Source: Bacteroidota bacterium
GTDB taxonomy: Bacteria; Bacteroidota; Bacteroidia; Palsa-965
Reading direction: 5' to 3'
Assembly: GCA_013288325.1 (NCBI GenBank)
Contig: JABDCB010000033.1
Span: forward strand, 1-32,326
Length of the DNA: 32,326 nt
Part shown: piece by piece, positions 1-9,445 of the stretch
Numbering within the stretch: the first letter of the stretch is position 1
How the letters are laid out: the number at the start of each line of letters is the position of its first letter
Made by a program: the position numbers and the translations under genes
The notes under the pieces: model-generated
The model's database searches: none
What the model was told of the DNA's origin: nothing
The model's input: only the letters and a program-made list of their open reading frames with translations

Positions 1-2
1 GG

Positions 3-326
3 CTGGGTCTTCTACCCGGGACTATCATCGATACACACTTTATTAAGAGAGGACGTTTTGCGCGTCTGGCACATGCCGTTACGTTGCATCCATCCTGCCT
101 GGGTATTGGTTTGGAAGAAGATACCGCCTTCCTTATTTCGGAAGGCAACAAGGCACAGTGCATCGGTTCGGGAATGATTATCCTCATTGATGGCACCCGT
201 ATAAAATCGACTAACATCAGCAAGGCCAAAGGTACCACCCCTATTATGGTGGAAAACCTGAAAGTATCCATCCTTGCCGAAGGAGGCTTTTTCCTGCTCA
301 AAGAAAGAAAATGGATGCGGAAATAA
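3..326 (+). CDS. cphB: Cyanophycinase, C-terminal part (gene cut by window start)
   Basis: The reading frame is open from base 3 to a TAA at 324-326, so only the last 107 residues of a longer protein are present. Cyanophycinase is a serine peptidase of family S51 that cleaves the storage polymer cyanophycin into Asp-Arg dipeptides. The visible part carries family-typical stretches: LGLLPGTIIDTHF, then KRGRFARL, then LGIGLEEDTAF, followed by the final beta strands. The catalytic serine region lies upstream, outside the window, so activity cannot be judged. The next gene begins 71 bases downstream on the same strand and is unrelated in function. The family call rests on recognised motifs. A general S51 peptidase of another specificity is the main alternative. 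Confidence 0.8.
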   Translation: MGLLPGTIIDTHFIKRGRFARLAHAVTLHPSCLGIGLEEDTAFLISEGNKAQCIGSGMIILIDGTRIKSTNISKAKGTTPIMVENLKVSILAEGGFFLLKERKWMRK

Positions 327-397
327 AACCCTTTCTTCCATCTATGAATTCTGTAACATTTTACTGAAAATATGTAATATGTAAAAGACAAAAACGC

Positions 398-880
398 ATG
401 ATATTTGGTTTACAAAAACCAATTACCATGGATATTCAAACTCCTGAAACACTCGTACGAAAACAGAGAATCAAGATATTTCTGGTTGATGACGACCCAC
501 TCTATCTCCGGTTACTGGAGAGCCATTTCAAAGAAAACCCGGCAATGGATGTCACTTCCTTTATTACAGGGGAAGCCTGTCTCCGCCAGCTGGAACAAAA
601 ACCGGATATCATTGTGCTCGATTATTTCCTGAACGGAATGGACAAATCAGCCAAAGACGGTCTGGCCATCCTTATCAAAATAAAACAGGAGCACCCGGAT
701 ATCCAGGTAATCATGTTGTCTTCGCACGAAAATGTGGAGATTGCGCTCAATTGTATCAGTAACAATGCCTTCAATTTTATTGTTAAGAATGATACTACCT
801 TTCTAAGACTGAAACATTCTATCAAACAGATTTTTCATCAATATTCCAAAGTTAAGGAGTTGGTGGTTTGGGATTGGTAG
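398..880 (+). CDS. Single-domain response regulator (receiver only)
   Basis: A receiver domain of the CheY type fills almost the whole 160-residue protein and no output domain follows. The acidic pocket is the DDD at residues 31-33. The phospho-acceptor is Asp75, in IIVLD. The conserved lysine sits in FIVKN and lacks the proline that usually follows it. An ATG at 428 (150 residues) is an equally good start; neither ATG has a Shine-Dalgarno sequence. The last residues (VVWDW) run into the hairpin repeat at 883-954, so the tail may come from that element. It likely acts as a phosphate shuttle or sink in a relay. It is convergent with the signalling operon at 1149-6881, whose receivers belong to the same subfamily. 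The partner kinase is unknown. Confidence 0.85.
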   Translation: MIFGLQKPITMDIQTPETLVRKQRIKIFLVDDDPLYLRLLESHFKENPAMDVTSFITGEACLRQLEQKPDIIVLDYFLNGMDKSAKDGLAILIKIKQEHPDIQVIMLSSHENVEIALNCISNNAFNFIVKNDTTFLRLKHSIKQIFHQYSKVKELVVWDW

Positions 881-882
881 TG

Positions 883-954
883 GTGGCTTCGACTCCACTC
901 AGCCACCGGGATAGAGCGTATAGAAGCCTGGTGGCTGAGCGGAGTCGAAGCCAC
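883..954. repeat. REP-like inverted repeat (25-bp arms)
   Basis: Arms at 883-907 and 930-954 are complementary over 25 bases with one G-T mismatch, around a 22-base loop. The core GACTCCACTCAGCCACC and its complement resemble palindromic repeats scattered between genes in many Bacteroidota genomes. It starts two bases after the stop codon at 878-880. It could end or protect transcripts arriving from both sides. Family membership is from memory and was not searched. Confidence 0.75.
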
Positions 955-986
955 GGGAAAGGCAGGCAGGGATCACATTCTACTTC

Positions 987-1141
987 TTTAAAAACCAACG
1001 CGGTCATCCGGAGCGAAGAGGAGGTTGTGGGAAGGGCGAAGGAGCTGCCGGTGTGCAAGCGAGCCAACACACCAGCAGCTCCTTCACCCTCATTCACTTT
1101 CCGACGCTTCTGTTCAGGATGACCGCGACCGTATTTTTAAA
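987..1141. repeat. Composite nested hairpin between convergent genes
   Basis: An outer stem pairs CGCGGTCATCC (999-1009) with GGATGACCGCG (1117-1127) perfectly, and flanking TTTAAAAA (987-994) with TTTTTAAA (1134-1141). An inner 18-base stem pairs 1038-1055 with 1068-1085 with one G-T mismatch, around a 12-base loop. The structure fills the space between two convergent receiver genes and may act as a two-way terminator. The two-level layout also fits a small mobile repeat (MITE or REP pair). The short ORFs crossing it on both strands are by-products of the palindrome. Confidence 0.65.
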
Positions 1142-1148
1142 ATGTCAA

Positions 1149-1643
1149 TCAGGATCTTGTCGTCATCAGCATTGCAATAACAACAACACCTATTCCCAGG
1201 AACGTAAGTATAAACATGGCCAGATATTTTGAAATGCCAAACTCCCTTACCATAATCCGGATAGGTTCGGTAATGATATTATATATCAGGTTCGTGATCT
1301 TGTTTTTGGAACCAATGCCTTTGACCACATAATCTTTAGCTCCGGCACGAAATGTTTCAACAGCCACTGCCATGTCTTCATTCCCGCTCAGCATGATCAC
1401 TTCGGTTTTGGGGTTGATCTCTTTTATAGATTTAAGTACTTCCAGGCCGTTTTTACCTTCCATAAAATAATCCAGTATGACAATATGGGTATCACCTTTT
1501 ACTTGTTGCAAACAACTTTCCCCATCGGCAAAGGTTTCAATGTTCAGATTTTTGCCAAAGCGGTCTTGCAAGTAAGCTCTTAGCGTTTGAACAACCAACT
1601 TGTTATCATCCACAATAAATAAATTTAATCCCTGGGTTTCCAT
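1149..1643 (-). CDS. Receiver domain protein with C-terminal membrane anchor
   Basis: The 164-residue protein has a receiver domain (about residues 6-125) with DD at 12-13 and phospho-acceptor Asp58 in VILDYF. The conserved Lys in DYVVKG is not followed by proline. Residues 140-161 (about YLAMF to IAMLM) form one hydrophobic helix ending in TTRS, so the receiver is probably tethered to the inner membrane by its tail. No DNA-binding or enzymatic output domain is present. The start at 1643 is chosen because AAGGAGGA lies just upstream; a longer frame reaches back to 1712 without support. It is the last gene of the minus-strand signalling set, 131 bases after the SpoIIE-receiver gene. Partner and output are unknown. 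Confidence 0.85.
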   Translation of the reverse strand: METQGLNLFIVDDNKLVVQTLRAYLQDRFGKNLNIETFADGESCLQQVKGDTHIVILDYFMEGKNGLEVLKSIKEINPKTEVIMLSGNEDMAVAVETFRAGAKDYVVKGIGSKNKITNLIYNIITEPIRIMVREFGISKYLAMFILTFLGIGVVVIAMLMTTRS

Positions 1644-1647
1644 GTGT

Positions 1648-1652
1648 CCTCC
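1648..1652 (-). promoter_or_regulatory. Strong Shine-Dalgarno site
   Basis: Read on the minus strand, the run AAAAAAGGAGGACAC precedes the ATG at 1643. A full GGAGG is unusual here, since most genes of this window show none. It fixes the start of the membrane-anchored receiver. Confidence 0.7.
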
Positions 1653-1774
1653 TTTTTTGTGATGATGAGCTATGAGTAATTTACACCTAAGTAACACCCA
1701 TTCCTGTTGCAAAGCATTACATATTAATAGTCAAAACTTACATTTATCCGATATTTAACAGCTTTCTTTTTTAT

Positions 1775-3172
1775 TCAAAACCTCACTCCAATCACGAGAA
1801 TATCATCCACTTGTTCCGTGCCGGCCTGCCATTCTTCAATAAATTGGTCCAGATAAATTTCCTGCCCGGGCATCGTTAGATTTTGAATACCCAGCAGAAG
1901 CTCCTTGAATCTCTTTTTCATCAATTTTTTACCATCGGTTCCTCCGAAAGAATCCGCATATCCATCCGAAAAAATGTAAAATGCATCACCCTTTCCCAGC
2001 CCCACCTGATGAGTCAAAAAACTTTGATCATCCCGGGTCAGTCCGCCGATACCATGTTTTGTTCCCTTTATTTCTTCCAGGATGTTACTATCCTTACGGA
2101 TAATCCATAGCGGTCGGTTTGCCCCGGCAAATTGAATCACACAATTCTCTTTGTCCACAGCGCATAAAGCTATATCCATCCCGTCTCTGCTCGAATCTTC
2201 CCGGTCGGTTTGCCTCAGTGAATATTTAAATCCCCGGTTCAGCTCACTTAATATCTCCGAAGGATCGCTATGGCTTGAAATGGCAAGACCCAGCCGTTCC
2301 GAACCTATCATACTCAAAAAAGCCCCTGGTACTCCATGACCGGTACAATCAGCAGCGGCAATAAACACTTTTCCTTCTTTCTCTTTAAAAAAGTAGAAAT
2401 CCCCGCTTACAATATCCTTGGGTTTGAACAAAATAAAACATTCCGAAAGTGCCGTATATATTTTTTCTTTTAAGGGTAGCTTGGCCTGCTGAATATGACG
2501 GGCGTAGTTAATACTATCTGTCATACTTCTGTTCTTCTCTTCCGTCATCATTTTAGCCTTCTCCATTTCTCCCTTTTCTGCACTGATTACCTTCCACTCT
2601 TTATCCCTGCGTTCCGATTCCCTTAAATGAACAAGACGCTCATCGGTAGTAAGCCTTTCCAACTTCACCCTTTTTTCCTGCTCACGGCTGTAAATACGGC
2701 TTTCCTTATCGGCTATGACTTCTTCGAATGCCAGTTTTTCCTTTTGTTTTTGCTGTCTTGCTTTTTCTTTTTTCTCCAATATCCTTGTAATACTGGCAAC
2801 TATTTTCAAAAACTGGCGCTCGCTCTTTACCACATAATCCGCTGCACCATGATGGAAGGAGGTAACAGCTATATGGAGATCTTCGCTGCTCGTAAGCATA
2901 ATCACACTTATCTCCTGGCTATGATTTTTAATCTGATCTAAAATGACCAATCCATCTGCTGCTGTTCCTGACCTGCTGTTTAGTTTATAGTCCAGAATAA
3001 CCAGCTGTGGATTCTTTTCAGCCAACTCCTCCATACAATGCTCCCCGGTTTCAAAACAGCTGACAGTAATACGTAATTCTTCAAACGCAGCCTCCATAAC
3101 ACCTTTTAATGCCATGGCAAACAACCTGTTGTCGTCGACGATAAAAACACCGATTTCCTTTTTTGCGTTCAT
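1775..3172 (-). CDS. Receiver - coiled coil - SpoIIE/PP2C phosphatase
   Basis: The order in this 465-residue protein is: receiver (residues 6-125, DD at 13-14, acceptor Asp61 in VILDYK), a charged coiled coil (about 130-215), and a SpoIIE-type PP2C phosphatase (about 225-465). Metal-binding motifs are visible: DIVSGDFYFF with Asp258, AADCTGHGVPGAF with Asp275, IFSDGYADSF near residue 400, and the final DDILVIGVRF. Such RsbU-like proteins dephosphorylate anti-sigma-factor antagonists or similar partners when the receiver is phosphorylated. It lies 35 bases downstream of the receiver gene ending at 3208, in the operon that carries the kinase and HPt. No antagonist or anti-sigma gene is seen in the window, so the target is probably encoded elsewhere. 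Confidence 0.93.
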   Translation of the reverse strand: MNAKKEIGVFIVDDNRLFAMALKGVMEAAFEELRITVSCFETGEHCMEELAEKNPQLVILDYKLNSRSGTAADGLVILDQIKNHSQEISVIMLTSSEDLHIAVTSFHHGAADYVVKSERQFLKIVASITRILEKKEKARQQKQKEKLAFEEVIADKESRIYSREQEKRVKLERLTTDERLVHLRESERRDKEWKVISAEKGEMEKAKMMTEEKNRSMTDSINYARHIQQAKLPLKEKIYTALSECFILFKPKDIVSGDFYFFKEKEGKVFIAAADCTGHGVPGAFLSMIGSERLGLAISSHSDPSEILSELNRGFKYSLRQTDREDSSRDGMDIALCAVDKENCVIQFAGANRPLWIIRKDSNILEEIKGTKHGIGGLTRDDQSFLTHQVGLGKGDAFYIFSDGYADSFGGTDGKKLMKKRFKELLLGIQNLTMPGQEIYLDQFIEEWQAGTEQVDDILVIGVRF

Positions 3173-3207
3173 GGTATTGGGCAGATGTCAGGGATACAAT
3201 GAGGGTC

Positions 3208-3750
3208 TTATCGCAACAGGAAAGGGGCAAAAACCTGCATCACAACAATACTGACAACGATAAGCGAAATACATAGGAAAAAGCTGACAGCAAGTCGTTT
3301 GTATCGCTTAGCCTCCCGTTTTGCCTCTCTCATTTTAATCAGATGAAAAAGAGAGTTGTTTATCTTTTTGTACTGCGTTTCGCTTTTCACAATATAATCG
3401 CTCGCTCCGTGATGAAATGATTTGATTGCAATCGCAATATTATCCTCACTGGTCAGCATAATCACATCTACATCACTATTCTCCTTTTTTAGCTTGTCCA
3501 GAACCTTAATACCGTCCATGGCTCCGGCTTTCTTACTATCCAGGTGATAGTCGAGAATCACAATAGGAGGTTTTTCTTTGCTGAAACGCTCGATACATTC
3601 TCCTCCCGATTCAAACAAATGAATCCGCACATCTTTTTGTGCAAACGTGGTCTCTATATCCGCTTTGAGGGTTTGGGAAAGTATTTTGTTGTCTTCCACA
3701 ATAAATATGTCAATCATATTTTTCATTTTCATTTTTTTTAACCTGTTCAT
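3208..3750 (-). CDS. Receiver domain protein with C-terminal membrane anchor (second copy)
   Basis: The 180-residue protein has a receiver domain (about residues 13-137; ED at 19-20; acceptor Asp67 in VILDYH; DYIVKS without proline after Lys). A basic linker (MREAKREAKRYKR) follows, then one transmembrane helix at about 153-176. The positive linker before the helix predicts a cytoplasmic receiver anchored in the inner membrane. The start is uncertain: ATG codons occur at 3750, 3732, 3726 and 3717 with no clear Shine-Dalgarno, and the earlier TTG at 3762 is unlikely. The HPt gene ends 23 bases upstream and the SpoIIE-receiver begins 35 bases downstream. Its layout matches the protein at 1149-1643, so a duplication is likely. 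Confidence 0.85.
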   Translation of the reverse strand: MNRLKKMKMKNMIDIFIVEDNKILSQTLKADIETTFAQKDVRIHLFESGGECIERFSKEKPPIVILDYHLDSKKAGAMDGIKVLDKLKKENSDVDVIMLTSEDNIAIAIKSFHHGASDYIVKSETQYKKINNSLFHLIKMREAKREAKRYKRLAVSFFLCISLIVVSIVVMQVFAPFLLR

Positions 3751-3773
3751 AGTGTATTTCAATCTGAAACCGG

Positions 3774-4148
3774 TCAGATATAATCTCCTTTTACCGCTTC
3801 CAGTTCGGCCATAGCCTCTTTACATACCCAATGTAAGGTCACATTCAGCTCCTTTATGCGTTCCATATTGGTACCGGCCAGTCCAAGACTTTCCATTTCG
3901 CTCAAAACGGGCGACAACAATGTAATACCCAAAATCGAAACCGATGATTTCATGGAATGTGCATATCGTTTTACACTCTGGTAATCCGTTGTCGCAATAG
4001 CTTCGTTCATGCTGCTAAGCTCTACCGGAATCTGTTCCAGAAACGTGTCCATGATTCCTTTAATCAATGGTTTTCTGGCTCCCAACATTTCAGACAGATA
4101 GTTCAGATCGCATATTGTACCGTCAGCCCTTATTTCATTTTCCATCAT
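3774..4148 (-). CDS. HPt phosphotransfer protein
   Basis: This 124-residue protein is a stand-alone histidine phosphotransfer domain. The signature YAHSMKSSVSILG places the phospho-accepting histidine at residue 64, with the usual Lys two positions later. The protein is a predicted helical bundle of normal length. Its start overlaps the end of the hybrid kinase gene by 14 bases, indicating translational coupling. The expected role is to take phosphate from the receiver of that kinase and pass it to the receivers encoded downstream (3208-3750, 1775-3172 and 1149-1643). Either of two adjacent ATG codons (4148, 4145) may be the start. Confidence 0.9.
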   Translation of the reverse strand: MMENEIRADGTICDLNYLSEMLGARKPLIKGIMDTFLEQIPVELSSMNEAIATTDYQSVKRYAHSMKSSVSILGITLLSPVLSEMESLGLAGTNMERIKELNVTLHWVCKEAMAELEAVKGDYI

Positions 4149-5577
4149 GACCTTCTTTATAAAGTGTTAAATCGTATATTTTCTCAAACAATAAATTGGC
4201 ATTGATAGGTTTGGAGATATAATCATTCATCCCCAGACTCAAACATCGTTCTTTTTCACCGGCCATGGCATGTGCCGTCATAGCAATGATGGGAATCTTG
4301 TACTTCAGGTCGTTTCGTATGATAGTAGCTGCTTCATACCCATTCATCACAGGCATTTCCATATCCATCAATATAATATCAAAATCATGTTCTTTTAGTT
4401 TCTCAATTCCTACACTTCCATTTTCCGCTACCTGCAGATTTAATTTGTATTCCGAAAACAAGCTCAGAATCAGTTTTACATTCAGTTGATTGTCTTCAAC
4501 CAATAATATCTTCAGATTGGTAAGCGCCTCCATATTAAATTTTTCACCCACCGCTTCCGCAGTGTGAACCACTTCCACGGACTTTTTGTATGGAATGGAA
4601 AATGAAAAGACAGAACCTTCCTTGAATACACTTTCAACGGAAAGCTTGCCTCCCTGAAGTTCTACCAATTGTTTTGCTATGCTTAAACCCAGCCCGGTGC
4701 CTCCATACTTGCGGGTAATATGTGATTCCGCCTGACGAAACCGTTCGAAGATATGTTCCAGTTTGTCAGTAGAAATACCTATACCGGTATCCTTGACAGA
4801 AAACTCCAGCATTACACTGTCGTGTACATCCTGGTTGACCCGCGCGGTGACCAATATCTTTCCCTTTTGGGTAAACTTAATCGCATTCCCGGCCAGATTG
4901 ATAATGATCTGAGTAAGACGGGTAGGATCGCCCAGTAAACTCTCCGGCACATAGGGGCCGCAAACAAATTCAAGCTCCAGGTCTTTCTCCTTGGCCTTTC
5001 CCATCAGCATCACGGAAAGTGATTTAAATATATCTTTTACACTGAAAGTATGTTCCTCAAATGTCATCATCCCCGCCTCGATCTTGGAAATATCCAAAAT
5101 ATCGTTGATGATGGTCAACAGGTTTTCTCCTGCAGTCTTGATAGTCCTTACATACTCCATTTCCTTTTCTTCCAGATTCCCTTTCGACAGGATATCGGAA
5201 AAGCCGATGATGGCATTCATCGGAGTGCGTATTTCATGGCTCATATTAGCCAAAAAAGCTTCTTTCAGCTTGGTACTTTCTTCGGCCTTTTCTTTTGCTT
5301 CGCTATAATCTTCGAGTATATTCAAAACAGCACGTTGCGTGCTTTCCATATTGGTCTTTTCTTCACTGTAATCATCCAGGATATTGAGCAATGCACGCTG
5401 ACTGTCTTCGCTGTGATATTTTTCTTCCGAATAATCGTCCAGAATATTCAGCAGCGCTTTTTCGGTATTCTGCAGATCTATTTTCTCTTCAGACACCAGC
5501 TCCTGGTTCCTTTTCAGGGAACTCTGCAAAAGACCCGTTTCGGGGTCTATTTTGAATTGCTGGGAGAGCGGTGTCAT
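4135..5577 (-). CDS. Cytoplasmic hybrid histidine kinase (HisKA-HATPase-REC)
   Basis: The 480-residue kinase has no membrane segment and no sensor domain. Residues 40-103 hold three 21-residue repeats beginning ALLNILDDYSEEK, a helical signalling linker. HisKA follows with NMSHEIRTPMN and phospho-His114. The ATPase domain shows the N box around NLAGNAIKF (228-236), DTGIG (263-267) and GGTGLGL (292-298). The C-terminal receiver has ED at 361-362, acceptor Asp405 in IILMD, and a canonical Lys-Pro (YISKPI). The triple-PAS protein encoded 35 bases upstream could supply sensing, and the HPt gene overlaps the 3' end. The likely flow is autophosphorylation, own receiver, HPt, downstream receivers. 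Confidence 0.93.
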   Translation of the reverse strand: MTPLSQQFKIDPETGLLQSSLKRNQELVSEEKIDLQNTEKALLNILDDYSEEKYHSEDSQRALLNILDDYSEEKTNMESTQRAVLNILEDYSEAKEKAEESTKLKEAFLANMSHEIRTPMNAIIGFSDILSKGNLEEKEMEYVRTIKTAGENLLTIINDILDISKIEAGMMTFEEHTFSVKDIFKSLSVMLMGKAKEKDLELEFVCGPYVPESLLGDPTRLTQIIINLAGNAIKFTQKGKILVTARVNQDVHDSVMLEFSVKDTGIGISTDKLEHIFERFRQAESHITRKYGGTGLGLSIAKQLVELQGGKLSVESVFKEGSVFSFSIPYKKSVEVVHTAEAVGEKFNMEALTNLKILLVEDNQLNVKLILSLFSEYKLNLQVAENGSVGIEKLKEHDFDIILMDMEMPVMNGYEAATIIRNDLKYKIPIIAMTAHAMAGEKERCLSLGMNDYISKPINANLLFEKIYDLTLYKEGHDGK

Positions 5578-5612
5578 TTGCCGGGTAGGTATTATTTAAC
5601 GCGTTAAACGGT

Positions 5613-6881
5613 TCAGCCTTTATTTTTCAATTCTTCAATTTCTTTCTTCAGTTCTATCATTTTTAACTCACGTCCTACAGTCAGCTTCCTGAATCGTTCC
5701 AGCTCTTCAATACGCATGAGCTCTTTTTCTCTTCCTGCAATTTCCCGTTCGGCCAATTGTTTCTGAGCGGTGATATCGCGGGCCACAATTACCACACCCA
5801 ATACATTACCGCGGTCATCTTTATATACCGAACCGTTAAAAAGCACATCCGTCAGCTTTCCGCCTTTATGACGCAACTTAAGCGGAGAGTCAATTACAAA
5901 TCCTTTGGCAAACACTTCCTGATATACATCCCGGGCCTTTTGTGGCTCTGTGAAATAGTCGAAAAAGTCGGAACCGATCAGCTTCTCCCGTTCCATACCG
6001 GTGATATTGACGGTTGCCTGATTCATATCCGTAATCTTACCTTCTGTGCTGATGGTTACAAGCGGATCCAGACTGGCTTCAATCAAACTGAGTGAATATT
6101 TGGAGAGTAATTTCTGAGCCGTTACATCACGGGCCACGATTACCACACCCAATACATTTCCTCGGTCATCTTTATAAACAGAGCCATTGAAAAGTACATC
6201 CGTGAGCTTTCCGTTTTTATGTCTTAATGTAAGCGGTGAATCGGCCACAGAGCCTTTGGCAAAAACCTCCTGATATACTTCACGGGCCTTTTGTGGCTCG
6301 GTGAAATAATCAAAAAAGTCGGAGCCGATCAGTTTTTCCCGGTCTATACCGGTAATATTCACTAACGCCTCATTCATATCCGTTATTTTACCTTCTGTGC
6401 TGATGGTAACTAGCGGATCCAGACTGGCTTCAATCAAACTGAGTGAATACCGGGAAAGCAGTTTCTGAGCCGTGACATCACGCGCCACAATCACTACACC
6501 TAATACATTTCCTTTATCATCTTTATATACCGATCCGTTGAACAATACATCCGTGAGCTTACCGTTTTTATGGCGAAGCGTAAGCGGAGAATCCGCCACA
6601 GAGCCTTTGGCAAACACTTCCTGATAAACCTCCCGCGCCTTCTGAGGCTCGGTGAAATAATCAAAGAAATCGGAGCCGATCAGCTTTCCACGTTCTATGC
6701 CGGTAATATTTACCGTCGCTTCATTCATATCCGTAATTTTCCCCTCCGTGCTGATGGTAACAAGCGGATCGAGGCTGGCCTCAATAAGACTTCGCGCATA
6801 TTCGGATGATTGTTTCTGAGCATCCGATCCGGCTCCAATACTTGTTTTAATGACAGATTTACTGTCCTTCTTGTTTTCCAT
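5613..6881 (-). CDS. Triple-PAS sensor protein without kinase domain
   Basis: From the ATG at 6881 the protein has 422 residues; the frame extends to 6953 without a better start. It contains three nearly identical PAS domains of 117 residues (about 31-147, 148-264, 265-381), each starting SLIEASLDPLVTI and ending VIVARDVTAQK or close to it. A charged coiled coil (about 375-422) ends the protein. There is no HisKA, ATPase or other output domain. No membrane segment or signal peptide is seen. It is the first gene of the minus-strand operon, followed after 35 bases by a kinase lacking a sensor, so it probably senses for that kinase in trans through coiled-coil contact. The ligand or cofactor cannot be told from sequence. 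Confidence 0.88.
   Translation of the reverse strand: MENKKDSKSVIKTSIGAGSDAQKQSSEYARSLIEASLDPLVTISTEGKITDMNEATVNITGIERGKLIGSDFFDYFTEPQKAREVYQEVFAKGSVADSPLTLRHKNGKLTDVLFNGSVYKDDKGNVLGVVIVARDVTAQKLLSRYSLSLIEASLDPLVTISTEGKITDMNEALVNITGIDREKLIGSDFFDYFTEPQKAREVYQEVFAKGSVADSPLTLRHKNGKLTDVLFNGSVYKDDRGNVLGVVIVARDVTAQKLLSKYSLSLIEASLDPLVTISTEGKITDMNQATVNITGMEREKLIGSDFFDYFTEPQKARDVYQEVFAKGFVIDSPLKLRHKGGKLTDVLFNGSVYKDDRGNVLGVVIVARDITAQKQLAEREIAGREKELMRIEELERFRKLTVGRELKMIELKKEIEELKNKG
5739..6791 (-). repeat. Three tandem 351-bp coding repeats (PAS units)
   Basis: The three PAS units are also direct repeats at DNA level, with boundaries near 6791-6441, 6440-6090 and 6089-5739. Long stretches match exactly, for example the segments near 6065-6098 and 6416-6449. 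The identity suggests recent duplication or ongoing gene conversion, and makes the locus prone to unit gain or loss. Confidence 0.8.
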
Positions 6882-7125
6882 AGCAATTAATTCTGATGTG
6901 GTCTTGTTGGATGTACAAAGATGTACCGTTCCGGGAGAGGATATATTACACACTCTGAGGGAAGTCTTACATCTATCCCAGATTTTTCTTCTTATCAGGA
7001 TAAGCTAACGCCCGGATATGTGATTTATGTAACATTTCGGAAAGCATCTGTAATACATTCCTGTGATGGATACCACACTTTTGCAGCTACTCGTTTCTTA
7101 TTCCGTCTTTCTTACTCTTTCGCTG

Positions 7126-9040
<1,915 letters not shown>

Positions 9041-9061
9041 TAACATAAGAGCGGGCTCCAT

Positions 9062-9085
9062 GGAGTAAGCTACTCCTTATTTATA
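9062..9085 (+). terminator. Possible weak terminator after the collagen-like gene
   Basis: GGAGTA (9062-9067) pairs with TACTCC (9071-9076) around a three-base loop, followed by a T-rich stretch. It lies 22 bases after the stop codon. The stem is short and the T tract is interrupted, so support is limited. Confidence 0.35.
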
Positions 9086-9305
9086 TTTCCCTTTCTTTTA
9101 TTAAAGACAGGACAGGTTCTGCAAACCAATCTCTTCAGATCCGGATACCACGTGCATGGATCCGGAAAGCATCTTTCATGATCTATTTCGGATGAATTTG
9201 CATCCATATTCATCAGATCAGGATCCTTTTCCGTTGGATAAAGATCTTTATCTATGCTTTAAAGCTCCATATTCACCCATTTCAGATCCAAATCCGATCT
9301 ATATA

Positions 9306-9330
9306 GATCCATACACGATGTATATGGATC
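9306..9330. repeat. Dyad in array unit 9
   Basis: GATCCATACAC (9306-9316) and GTATATGGATC (9320-9330) are inverted repeats with one mismatch around a GAT loop. The dyad spans all of unit 9 and the GATC of unit 10. Confidence 0.65.
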
Positions 9331-9445
9331 CATTTCACCTGAATTTACATCTATACTCATTGGATACAGATCTATAAAGACCCGATAAGGATCTTTATCC
9401 ATGCTTTAAAGCTCCATTTTCATGCTTTCAAGATCCTAATACGAT

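Noticed and set aside
12-341. 109-codon minus-strand frame at the window start
   Set aside because: It is antisense to the cyanophycinase end, which has clear family motifs.
852-1122. Overlapping frames on both strands across 852-1097 (-) and 868-1122 (+)
   Set aside because: Both lie within the palindromic repeats at 883-954 and 987-1141 and show no protein family features.
9156-9377. Open frame of 73 codons with a heptapeptide period (Asp-Pro repeats)
   Set aside because: The repeat array continues past its stop at 9375. No Shine-Dalgarno or start context is seen, and differences between repeat blocks concentrate at second codon positions. The period is explained by the 21-bp DNA unit.
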